In this document: positions 6,925-14,222 of the stretch, in pieces
Position numbering within the stretch: the stretch's first letter is position 1
How the letters are laid out: each line of letters opens with the position of its first letter
NCBI GenBank assembly: GCA_027010905.1
Contig: JALVBA010000002.1
Coordinates: 1 to 15,177, forward strand
Length of the DNA: 15,177 bases
Reading direction: 5' to 3'
From: Marinilabiliaceae bacterium
Lineage (GTDB): Bacteria > Bacteroidota > Bacteroidia > Bacteroidales > Marinilabiliaceae
Translations under genes and position numbers: made by a program
Notes under the pieces: model-generated
Told to the model about the DNA's origin: nothing
What the model saw: the letters and a program-made list of their open reading frames with translations, nothing else
The model's database searches: none

Positions 6925-7641
6925 ATGAAAATAGCATTAATAGGATATGGTAAGATGGGCAGGGAGATTGAGAAAGTTGCTCAGGCCAGAGGCCATGAAA
7001 TTGTAAGTAGGATAGATATTAAAACCAATGATAGCTTTTCGGACAGTAGTTTTAAAAGTGCTGACGTTGCAATTGAATTTTCAACCCCCGAAACTGCATT
7101 TGATAACTACCTGAAATGTTTTGAGAACAACATACCTGTAGTATCGGGTACTACCGGATGGTTAAACAAGCTGGATCTGATTAAACAGATGTGTAGTGAC
7201 AATAATCAGACATTTTTTTACGCATCAAACTTTAGTGTTGGAGTAAATATATTTTTTGAAGTCAACAGACATCTGGCTCGGATAATGAATCAAATGAGCG
7301 ATTACGACGTTTCGATGGAAGAGGTTCATCACACACAAAAATTGGATGCTCCAAGTGGTACAGCAATCACTTTGGCCGAAGATATTATTAATTCTATTGA
7401 TAGTAAAACAGAGTGGACTAATTCACCGTCAACCAGGGCTGATGAGTTATCCATCATCTCTAAGCGTGAAGGAATGGTTCCCGGAATACACACTGTTAAA
7501 TACGAATCGGAAGTTGACAAGATTATTATTCATCACAGTGCAAAATCGAGAAAAGGATTTGCTTTAGGAGCTGTACTGGCTGCTGAGCTCACTAAAACGA
7601 AGAGTGGATTTTTAGGAATGAAAGATTTGCTGAAGTTTTAA
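6925..7641 (+). CDS. dapB: 4-hydroxy-tetrahydrodipicolinate reductase
   Basis: It reduces hydroxy-tetrahydrodipicolinate with NAD(P)H in the diaminopimelate/lysine pathway, which feeds peptidoglycan. The 238 residues start with the Rossmann motif IGYGKMG (Gly7-Gly12), then SGTTG and the substrate-binding signature EVHHTQKLDAPSGTA (133-147, with His135/His136 and Lys139). The C terminus KSGFLGMKDLLKF is usual for the family. I chose ATG 6925 because it begins right at MKIALIGYGKMG; an in-frame ATG at 6886 would add 13 residues translated from a C/G-rich repeat. It is the first gene after the rplT terminator and is followed by lepB 175 bp on. Confidence 0.96.
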   Translation: MKIALIGYGKMGREIEKVAQARGHEIVSRIDIKTNDSFSDSSFKSADVAIEFSTPETAFDNYLKCFENNIPVVSGTTGWLNKLDLIKQMCSDNNQTFFYASNFSVGVNIFFEVNRHLARIMNQMSDYDVSMEEVHHTQKLDAPSGTAITLAEDIINSIDSKTEWTNSPSTRADELSIISKREGMVPGIHTVKYESEVDKIIIHHSAKSRKGFALGAVLAAELTKTKSGFLGMKDLLKF

Positions 7642-7646
7642 GCAAG

Positions 7647-7788
7647 GGTATTAGGTATTAGGTATTAGGACAAAATTTGAGAGACAGTAAAGCTCTAAGT
7701 ATATGGATAAAAAGGCAAAAGTTAACAGTGGGCAGTAAGCAGAAAAAAATATAATTCGTAATTTTAAACTTGGAACTTGGAACTTAGA
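7647..7788. repeat. Three different tandem heptamer runs in the dapB-lepB gap
   Basis: This 175-bp gap contains GGTATTA three times in tandem (7647-7667), CAGTGGG/CAGTAAG as two imperfect heptamers (7726-7739), and ACTTGGA, ACTTGGA, ACTTAGA in tandem (7768-7788). The units differ in sequence but all have a period of seven. No terminator or clear promoter was found in the gap. Confidence 0.7.
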
Positions 7789-7816
7789 ATTTAAAACAAA
7801 ATATAAAATAAAGATA

Positions 7817-9268
7817 ATGAAAGCATCAAAAGATTTAAAAGAGATATCACAACATGTGTGGATTAAACTCTCCATTGTTTCGATTATTTTTTTCCTGTGG
7901 GTTATATGGATAGGCAGCTATTGGCTACTTCTGTTGTACCCATTTATTTTTGACAGTTACACATTTAAATTTATTCATTGGGGTGGCTGGAAGAAAACCT
8001 CATTTGCACAAAAACATGTGAAGGTTGTTGAGTGGGTTGATGCACTTTTCTTTGCTCTGATTGCAGTATACTTAATAAATATCTTTCTCTTTCAGAACTA
8101 CAAGATACCAACTAGCTCTTTGGAAAAGACACTTCTTGTTGGCGATCATCTATTCGTCAGTAAAGTGAGTTACGGTCCGCGTATGCCTAACACGCCACTG
8201 GCATTTCCATTAGTTCAAAACATTTTACCAATCATTAATACCAAGTCATATTTTGATTGGCCTCATTGGGATTACAAACGGCTGGCAGGCTTTGGTGATG
8301 TTGTACGAAACGACATTGTTGTGTTCAACTTTCCGGCCGGAGATACCGTTTGCCTCAAAGTAACCAACCCTGATTACAATAATATTATTCTGAATAACGC
8401 TTTTGACTTTGTAGGGATGAGAAGTCCTGAAGTTCCGGCAAAATATGCCACCTCGGAGTGGAGTAAGAATGAGTATCTAAAACAGAAAGGGCGAGAGATA
8501 GTTAAAGATAAAAAGGATATATTCGGTGAGGTTATCTACCGCCCTGTAGACCGCCGCGACAACTATGTAAAACGCTGTATTGCTGTTCCGGGTGATGAGT
8601 TACAAATCAAACACAATCAGGTTTATATTAATGGTGAGAAAGCCAACGATCCGGAGAATCTTCAGCATATTTACCAGATTGTTACCGATGGTACTCTACT
8701 CAACGATCGGTTCTTTGAGAAACTGGGAGTGTCGAATGATGATAAACGCTCAGGAAGTATGCCTCCTTACTACTCACTTCCACTAACAAAGAAACAGCTT
8801 AAGAAGCTTAAGTCGTACAGTTTTGTGAAGGATGTGGTAATTCAGGAGACTCCGGTAGATTCAACTGGTCGTTCTGTCTTTCCTTACAGTGCTGATTACC
8901 CTTGGAGCCGGGACAATTTTGGTCCTATAAAGATGCCTAAGAGAGGTGAAATAATAGATTTGAACATTAAAAATCTGGTACTCTACAACAGAATAATTAC
9001 AGCCTACGAAAACAACAAGCTTACCGTTAAAGGGGATGACATCTTTATCAACGGCGAAAAAGCCGACACATACACCTTTAAGATGGATTACTACTTTATG
9101 CTTGGTGACAACAGGCATAAGTCTGCCGATTCACGCTACTGGGGTTTTGTTCCGGAAGATCATATTGTAGGCAAACCTATTGTTGTATGGCTCTCCCTTG
9201 ATAAAGATAAGAGTTTACTGAAGAGTATCAGATGGAACAGATTCTTTAAAGTTGTTGACAGAAATTAG
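7817..9268 (+). CDS. lepB: Signal peptidase I, first of two paralogues
   Basis: It cleaves signal peptides from exported proteins at the outer face of the inner membrane. The 483 residues begin with hydrophobic segments at about 17-50 and 70-93. The S26 boxes follow: the nucleophile motif IPTSSLEKTLLVGD with Ser101, FGDVVRNDIVVFNFP, YVKRCIAVPGD with the general-base Lys252, and MLGDNRHKSADSRYWGFVP (Gly430-Asp431). Ser-Lys spacing is 151 residues against about 55 in E. coli, so there is a large insert after the nucleophile, and another precedes the last box, as is common in this phylum. The residue after the serine is Leu rather than the usual Met. It lies in tandem with a diverged second copy. 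Confidence 0.95.
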   Translation: MKASKDLKEISQHVWIKLSIVSIIFFLWVIWIGSYWLLLLYPFIFDSYTFKFIHWGGWKKTSFAQKHVKVVEWVDALFFALIAVYLINIFLFQNYKIPTSSLEKTLLVGDHLFVSKVSYGPRMPNTPLAFPLVQNILPIINTKSYFDWPHWDYKRLAGFGDVVRNDIVVFNFPAGDTVCLKVTNPDYNNIILNNAFDFVGMRSPEVPAKYATSEWSKNEYLKQKGREIVKDKKDIFGEVIYRPVDRRDNYVKRCIAVPGDELQIKHNQVYINGEKANDPENLQHIYQIVTDGTLLNDRFFEKLGVSNDDKRSGSMPPYYSLPLTKKQLKKLKSYSFVKDVVIQETPVDSTGRSVFPYSADYPWSRDNFGPIKMPKRGEIIDLNIKNLVLYNRIITAYENNKLTVKGDDIFINGEKADTYTFKMDYYFMLGDNRHKSADSRYWGFVPEDHIVGKPIVVWLSLDKDKSLLKSIRWNRFFKVVDRN

Positions 9269-9320
9269 AAATAGTTTCAATAAATAATATGACTGTCCAA
9301 AAAGAACTAATAAATATCAC

Positions 9321-9343
9321 GCAAGGTTCAGACCTCCTGACCT
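9321..9343 (+). repeat. Degraded GTTCAGACCT-type intergenic element
   Basis: GCAAGGTTCAGACCTCCTGA followed by CCT resembles, from memory, a short palindromic intergenic element common in this phylum in which a GTTCAGACCT block is followed by its inverted partner. Here the second half is decayed. A related fragment lies at 10945-10960. A 13-bp palindrome AACACAATGTGTT (9350-9362) follows. Confidence 0.4.
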
Positions 9344-9418
9344 ATCGTAAACACAATGTGTTGCAAAATTTATGTTCCAATCATAGTTAAATTTCATGAA
9401 AAACATTCTTAAATCACC

Positions 9419-9508
9419 TCTCCCTCTGGCTCTTCCGATAAATCGAAAAGAGGGAGAAGTTTCTAAATATCGAAACACAACGAGGATTATTTCAAGAGGG
9501 TGAGGGGA
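9419..9508. repeat. Nested C/G-rich inverted repeats between the two signal peptidase genes
   Basis: The 356-bp gap holds no gene. TCTCCCTCT (9419-9427) pairs perfectly with AGAGGGAGA (9449-9457). An alternative stem inside it uses CTCTTCCGAT and ATCGAAAAGAG around AA. A further AGAGGGTGAGGGG block downstream (about 9496-9508) resembles the reverse complement of the left end. The rest of the gap is A/T-rich, and no exact TAnnTTTG box was found before the second lepB. Confidence 0.5.
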
Positions 9509-9624
9509 AAAACAAGAAAGCTGTTTTGTGATATTTAACTTTAAATGCAAATTTTACATTTTACGATGCAAGCATATTAGCGAGAATAATTACTATTTGG
9601 ACACCTATATTTTATTATACTTAA

Positions 9625-10809
9625 ATGCCTACAACAAAGAGACAATATGTAGTAGTTGTTCTGTTTTTCCTATTAGTAACTTTCACCTTGTGGAGTTACG
9701 ATTGGATAAGCTTTCTGCTGTTTACATCTCTGCTTACTCTTTTTTATCACCCTAAAACATACAGTAAGATAGAGGCATTTTGGAGAAGCAAGAGCTCTAA
9801 GACAAAAAATATCTTTGAGTGGATTATTGCCGGTCTGTTGGGGATAATACTTTTAACGTTACTAAACCACTATTTTTACAGCGTTTACAAGGTCAGGTCA
9901 ACATCTATGCTGGTTAGTTACAAAACAGGCGAGCTGGTATTGGTAGATAAATTTAAAGCAGGCTCACCGGTAAACATAAACAATCCTGACAGATTTAGAA
10001 GGTTAAAGGGAGATGGAAGCATCGAACGAAATGACGTAATTGTATTTCATTTCCCTGAAGGAGACTCGATACTGAAAAGCCGAAAGAACGACAGCTACTA
10101 CTATCTGAAACGACAATACAAAGACAAACCATTCCTAAAGAAGGAGGAGTTCGACAATATCAGCTACAGACCAGTAAAGCTACGAACAAAATATATCAAA
10201 CGAGTGATTGCACTACCCGGCGACACCGTGCTTTTCAGAGAAGGAACAGGGATAATTAACGGTGTGAAGAAGCCTCCTCTCCCATCTGTAATTCAAAAAT
10301 ATTCAATTCTTGACAACACACCTTATGGCAAACGTCAGGTAATATTGAACTACTCCCGTAATCAATACTCAAAAAACAATAAGGTAGTGGTGGAGCTTAG
10401 CAACAGCGAGATTGAGAAAAACAGTTTTGCCAGTTTAATTACCAGGGAGACACTCCCACTCAACCTTCCCGACCCAAACATCTTCCCATTCTCTTCGTCG
10501 TACTTCTGGAATAAAGACAATTTTGGCCCCGTAGTTATTCCCCAAAAAGGTGTTACCGTTAAATTAACACTCTCTAATCTTCCCCTCTTCAAAAGAGTGA
10601 TTACTGCCTACGAGAAAAACAGATTGAGAGTTGATTGGAACACTATCTACATTAACAATACGCCCACCGAAGAGTACACTTTTAAGATGAACTACTACTG
10701 GGTGATGGGCGACAACCGGCCACACTCATTCGACAGCCGCTACTGGGGTTTTGTTCCCGACAACCATATTATTGGTATTGTGGAGAAGAAGGTGTTTGGG
10801 AATAATTGA
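9625..10809 (+). CDS. lepB: Signal peptidase I, second and diverged paralogue
   Basis: This is a 394-residue S26 family membrane peptidase. Hydrophobic segments lie at about 8-40 and 64-85. Conserved boxes: nucleophile motif VRSTSMLVSYKTGE with Ser94, ERNDVIVFHFPEGD, YIKRVIALPGD with Lys192, and VMGDNRPHSFDSRYWGFVP (Gly362-Asp363). The catalytic Ser and Lys are both present, so it is probably active. It differs from its neighbour in three ways: Arg replaces the conserved Pro three residues before the serine, the usual TL after the serine is SY, and the insert between serine and lysine is shorter (98 residues against 151). Tandem position and shared architecture suggest an old duplication with later specialisation. 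ATG 9625 is preceded by A/T-rich DNA without a Shine-Dalgarno. Confidence 0.93.
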   Translation: MPTTKRQYVVVVLFFLLVTFTLWSYDWISFLLFTSLLTLFYHPKTYSKIEAFWRSKSSKTKNIFEWIIAGLLGIILLTLLNHYFYSVYKVRSTSMLVSYKTGELVLVDKFKAGSPVNINNPDRFRRLKGDGSIERNDVIVFHFPEGDSILKSRKNDSYYYLKRQYKDKPFLKKEEFDNISYRPVKLRTKYIKRVIALPGDTVLFREGTGIINGVKKPPLPSVIQKYSILDNTPYGKRQVILNYSRNQYSKNNKVVVELSNSEIEKNSFASLITRETLPLNLPDPNIFPFSSSYFWNKDNFGPVVIPQKGVTVKLTLSNLPLFKRVITAYEKNRLRVDWNTIYINNTPTEEYTFKMNYYWVMGDNRPHSFDSRYWGFVPDNHIIGIVEKKVFGNN

Positions 10810-10944
10810 ACAGATCTAACTAGTCAAACGTGAAAGGATCTCCTTGTTCCTCGGAGCTTCTCAATCTACCTAAATTCTCAAAAACATTCTAAGCACTACT
10901 GTAAAGAGGCCGATTTAATACGTTGATATTTTCAAGGTAATTTG

Positions 10945-10964
10945 AGGTCTAAACCTGACAGTTA
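10945..10964 (-). repeat. Second degraded GTTCAGACCT-like fragment
   Basis: AGGTCTAAACCTGACAG lies in the 187-bp gap between the converging lepB and FISUMP genes. It shares AGGTCT/AGACCT and CCTGAC words with the element at 9321-9343 and contains a short palindrome, AGGTCTAAACCT. No convincing terminator was seen for either gene in this gap. Confidence 0.35.
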
Positions 10965-10996
10965 AGGTAGGATTTTCTCTTTGCTTCTGTGCTCAC

Positions 10997-12112
10997 CTAA
11001 TCTCTTATGCAACGCACATAAGACCCACTAGATTTAGGAGTAAAGCCATCGAAGCGCTCTAAACTATCGTTAAACCATAGATAGAGCATATAGGCGTATG
11101 GATCATCTTGCACCGAACTACTCCACCAGTTACCTGATTTGCCCACGAATTGAAACCGATTTCTACGTAAACCACCAGGAAGAGCAGTAAACTTAGAATC
11201 ATTTACTGCATCAACATTAGGGCTAAGCCAATGACTAGTAGAAGTCTCCTTCATTCGCCCTCCTACTAAACTTCCTAAATAGTCAATCAATGTTGACCAA
11301 TCATCATTATCAGGGACATGCCAACCAACGGGACAAAGATTGTCAGTACTTACCGTATACCAATTGTATAACTTACCGTACGCAGGGTTGTAAGTTGCAG
11401 AATCATTATCATACCAACAGTATGCAGCAGTGGTCAATCCTCCCCAATCATCATTATCAGTAACATTAGGAATGACATCACCATTTTTCAGATGAGCTGT
11501 TTTAAGATTCTCTGTCATCCATACTTGTGTGCCAATTTTTACTGTACCATAAATATTCCCATCTATATCTGTTACTGTAGGTTCTTCATCAAATGGTTGT
11601 TGTACTTCAATCTCAGGAAGACCAATAAAGGTTCCATTGTCTGCCATATATGTATTGTAAACTCTACCATTTTTACTACGAATCAAACTACCGGCGGTCT
11701 TAGCATACAAAGCATAAGGTACGCTTAAGAGTTGGTTAGTTCCTGTAATTGTATAGTCTGTACCTCCATTCAAATCAATTTCTGTTTTTATAAAATATGT
11801 ATCTGCACCCCAATCAATAGTTGAAAAATCACCGGTTACAACTGTACCTGTCCCAATTTCAATAGTAACCAGACCATTGGCATTTGTAGTAGGTATTTGA
11901 GTTTCTACATAAATGGCTGTACCAGATGCAGTACTTTGTAAAATACTTATCTGCATACCTACCTCGGTATTTGCTACAAGGTTGTTGCTTGCGTCACGCA
12001 CCACTGCCTGATAACTCATCTTTTCAGGGCTTTGGGCAAAAGATAATGTAATGATTAGCAGGTTTGCTAATGTGATGATTAGTACTGTCTTGAGTTTGTA
12101 AAAATCTTTCAT
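10997..12112 (-). CDS. Secreted FISUMP-domain protein
   Basis: This 371-residue protein has a Sec signal peptide (hydrophobic about 9-25, likely cleavage near LSFA-Q, residues 24-27). Residues about 28-140 form a beta-rich module starting EKMSYQAVVRDASNNLV and ending LLSVPYALYAKTAGS, which I recall as a common N-terminal module of exported Bacteroidetes proteins. Residues about 180-371 match the Fibrobacter succinogenes major paralogous domain (FISUMP, TIGR02145): GTQVWMTENLKT, YCWYDND, YGKLYNWYTV, LCPVGWHVP, ALPGGLR, NWWSSS and a terminal YVRCIRD. The two Cys in the AAYCWYDN and NLCPVGW motifs and a third near the end could form a disulfide. No sorting domain follows the FISUMP part. Function is unknown; extracellular binding or adhesion is a guess. 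Confidence 0.85.
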   Translation of the reverse strand: MKDFYKLKTVLIITLANLLIITLSFAQSPEKMSYQAVVRDASNNLVANTEVGMQISILQSTASGTAIYVETQIPTTNANGLVTIEIGTGTVVTGDFSTIDWGADTYFIKTEIDLNGGTDYTITGTNQLLSVPYALYAKTAGSLIRSKNGRVYNTYMADNGTFIGLPEIEVQQPFDEEPTVTDIDGNIYGTVKIGTQVWMTENLKTAHLKNGDVIPNVTDNDDWGGLTTAAYCWYDNDSATYNPAYGKLYNWYTVSTDNLCPVGWHVPDNDDWSTLIDYLGSLVGGRMKETSTSHWLSPNVDAVNDSKFTALPGGLRRNRFQFVGKSGNWWSSSVQDDPYAYMLYLWFNDSLERFDGFTPKSSGSYVRCIRD

Positions 12113-12281
12113 AATATAATTACTATTAGCGGTCTAAAAAATTATGTTTGAAAAATTAGTAATAATTATACTATTCTGCAAACTTCTCTATATTTCAAAA
12201 CAAAACTTTTATCTTTTGTTCTTTTCAAAACTTTAAGGTGAAAGCATACGCGAAGGTTTTATTTCATTTTAATTTTTTGAC

Positions 12282-12364
12282 GATTTGATGTCTTGCGGAC
12301 GATCAAATCTCGAACATCAAACACTGAATGATGAAGTTCTTTCATTCGAAATTCGACATTTCAA
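12282..12364. repeat. Inverted repeat and ATTCGAA-type heptamers in the 388-bp gap
   Basis: The gap 12113-12500 has no gene. GATTTGAT (12282-12289) and ATCAAATC (12302-12309) form an 8-bp inverted repeat with a 12-nt loop. ATTCGAA, ATTCGAC and ATTTCAA (12344-12364) are three imperfect tandem heptamers, and further CGAA-containing words follow to about 12425 (GTCGAATGTC, CTCGAATCG). The part nearest the FISUMP start (12113-12250) is A/T-rich, with no exact TAnnTTTG box seen. Confidence 0.5.
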
Positions 12365-12440
12365 AAATCATGTTAACGTCGAATGTCCTGACCGATAAAA
12401 CCTCGAATCGTTCATAGAACAATCGAGCGTTAAGCTAACT

Positions 12441-12478
12441 AAAAAAATCCCGTACTAACAGATGTCGGTACGGGATTT
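12441..12478 (-). terminator. Intrinsic terminator of the etfA - acyl-CoA dehydrogenase operon
   Basis: On the minus strand AAATCCCGTAC (12478-12468) pairs perfectly over 11 bp with GTACGGGATTT (12455-12445) around a 12-nt loop, and the T tract runs on through 12441 (TTTTTTT). It begins 23 bp after the dehydrogenase stop, on the correct strand. Confidence 0.9.
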
Positions 12479-12500
12479 ATTTGGAAATAGTTATCTCCTT

Positions 12501-14207
12501 TTAGATATGCTTATAATTTCCCAGGTCATCAATTGACGAGTTAAAAATAAAGTTAGTCTTAGCGTGATTATCAGCCTTGCCACGTTTAATAAATATATCG
12601 GTTGATATTTTAAATTTTCCGTCGCGCTCACTGTCTAATAGCATCAGGTAGCCCATAATAATGTTACCTGCCATCTCAACCAATCTGCGAGCATGGTAAT
12701 CTGTATACTCTAGATCGTTAACATCAGTTACAGCTTTAACAGCCTTCTCATACTCTTCAGTCATTATGATTAAAGTGCGGCGATAACCGTGTAACTCAGG
12801 CTTTAGCTCCATACTCTCAAACTCACGAATACGTGCCAGGTAGCCTCCTGTTGTAACCCCGCGAATAGCAGCCACAACCTGTAGCTGGGTAGTCCCTTCG
12901 TATATTGAGGTGATACGTGCATCGCGATACAAACGCTCAACAGTGTAATCTTTCATAAAACCTGAACCGCCATGAATCTGAACTGCATCGTAAGCATTCT
13001 GGTTAGCATACTCACTGGCCATACCCTTAAGCATAGGAGTAAAGAAATCTGCCAGTTTCTGATACTTCTTCATCTCTTTTCTCTCTGCCGGCTCGAGCTT
13101 ACGCTCTGAGGATATGTGCATGTATGTTTTGTATAGATCTACATAACGAGCTGTTTCGTATAGTAACGAACGTGAAGCATCAATTTTCGATTTCATTACA
13201 GCCAACATCTCATACACGGCAGGAAACTTAATAATCGGTTTTCCAAACTGCTCTCTCTCGTTGGCATAGTCGATAGCCTCTCGATAAGAAGCCTCACTAA
13301 TACCGACCGACTGAGCACCAATACCGAGACGAGCACCATTCATAAGAGCCATTACGTATTTGATAAGTCCCATTTTACGAGAACCCACCAATTCGGCCGG
13401 AGCATCTTTAAAAACCAGCTCACAAGTAGGAGATCCTTTAATACCCATCTTATTCTCAATGCGGCGTATCTTCATCGCGTTGTAAGTACGATCGTAAATA
13501 AACATCGAAAGACCACGTCCATCTTGTGTTCCCTCTTCCGAACGAGCCAAAACAAGAGATACATGAGCATCACCATTGGTGATAAATCTCTTCACTCCAT
13601 TAAGAAACCACTGCTTTTTCTCCTCATCGTAGTGAGCTTTTAGCTCCACAGCCTGCAAGTCTGAGCCGGCATCAGGCTCGGTAAGATCCATAGCAGCCGT
13701 TTCACCTCCGCAAATACGTGGAAGAAAACGTGCTTTCTGATCTTCGTTAGCAAACTCGTTAATTGTCTCTGCACAATCCTGCAATCCCCAGATATTTACA
13801 AATCCGGCATCGGCACGTGATACAATATCAGCTGCCATAATATATGGCACTATTGGAAAGTTGAGACCTTCATATTTGCGCGGAAGAGTAATACCCATCA
13901 GTCCGGCATCAACAAGAGCATCTAAATTCACTTTTGTTCCATCGGCATACACCACTTCGTTATTCACTACTGAGGGTCCTTGCTGATCAACGCCTTCGGC
14001 ATTAGGAGCAACAATATCACCTGATATCTCACCAACAATCTCAAGCACCTTTTCGTAGCTATCCATTGCATCTTCAAAATCAACAGGAGCATAATCAAAG
14101 GTATCTTTATCGGCAAAATTGCGCTCTTTCAAAGCCACAATCTTCTTCATCAAAGGGTGGGTAAGATGAAATTTCAGTTCGGGATTATCTGTAAAAAAAT
14201 TAGCCAT
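12501..14207 (-). CDS. Acyl-CoA dehydrogenase with C-terminal extension
   Basis: This FAD enzyme introduces the alpha-beta double bond in acyl-CoA and passes electrons to ETF. The 568 residues hold the usual acyl-CoA dehydrogenase fold: N-terminal helices (about 45-165), the flavin-contacting TEPDAGSD (176-183) and FITNGD region, a middle beta domain, and a C-terminal helical domain with REQFGKPI, IHGGSGFMKDYTVERLYRDARI and the catalytic Glu437 in IYEGTTQLQ. This glutamate position is that of short/medium-chain enzymes. About 110 further residues after it form an extension, as in the longer subgroup of about 570-600 residues. Chain-length preference cannot be read. It starts 15 bp after etfA and ends in a strong terminator, so the two genes are one transcript. 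Confidence 0.95.
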   Translation of the reverse strand: MANFFTDNPELKFHLTHPLMKKIVALKERNFADKDTFDYAPVDFEDAMDSYEKVLEIVGEISGDIVAPNAEGVDQQGPSVVNNEVVYADGTKVNLDALVDAGLMGITLPRKYEGLNFPIVPYIMAADIVSRADAGFVNIWGLQDCAETINEFANEDQKARFLPRICGGETAAMDLTEPDAGSDLQAVELKAHYDEEKKQWFLNGVKRFITNGDAHVSLVLARSEEGTQDGRGLSMFIYDRTYNAMKIRRIENKMGIKGSPTCELVFKDAPAELVGSRKMGLIKYVMALMNGARLGIGAQSVGISEASYREAIDYANEREQFGKPIIKFPAVYEMLAVMKSKIDASRSLLYETARYVDLYKTYMHISSERKLEPAERKEMKKYQKLADFFTPMLKGMASEYANQNAYDAVQIHGGSGFMKDYTVERLYRDARITSIYEGTTQLQVVAAIRGVTTGGYLARIREFESMELKPELHGYRRTLIIMTEEYEKAVKAVTDVNDLEYTDYHARRLVEMAGNIIMGYLMLLDSERDGKFKISTDIFIKRGKADNHAKTNFIFNSSIDDLGNYKHI

Positions 14208-14222
14208 TTCTTAAATTTTTAA

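Noticed and set aside
9289..9390. 33-codon open frame (MTVQKELINITQ...) after the first lepB
   Set aside because: Short, A/T-rich, and runs through the GTTCAGACCT repeat; no ribosome binding site and no family match, so chance is the simpler explanation.
10840..10870. Weak GGATCTCC/GGAGCTTC hairpin between converging lepB and FISUMP genes
   Set aside because: Arms match only in part and no T run follows on either strand, so it does not support a terminator call.
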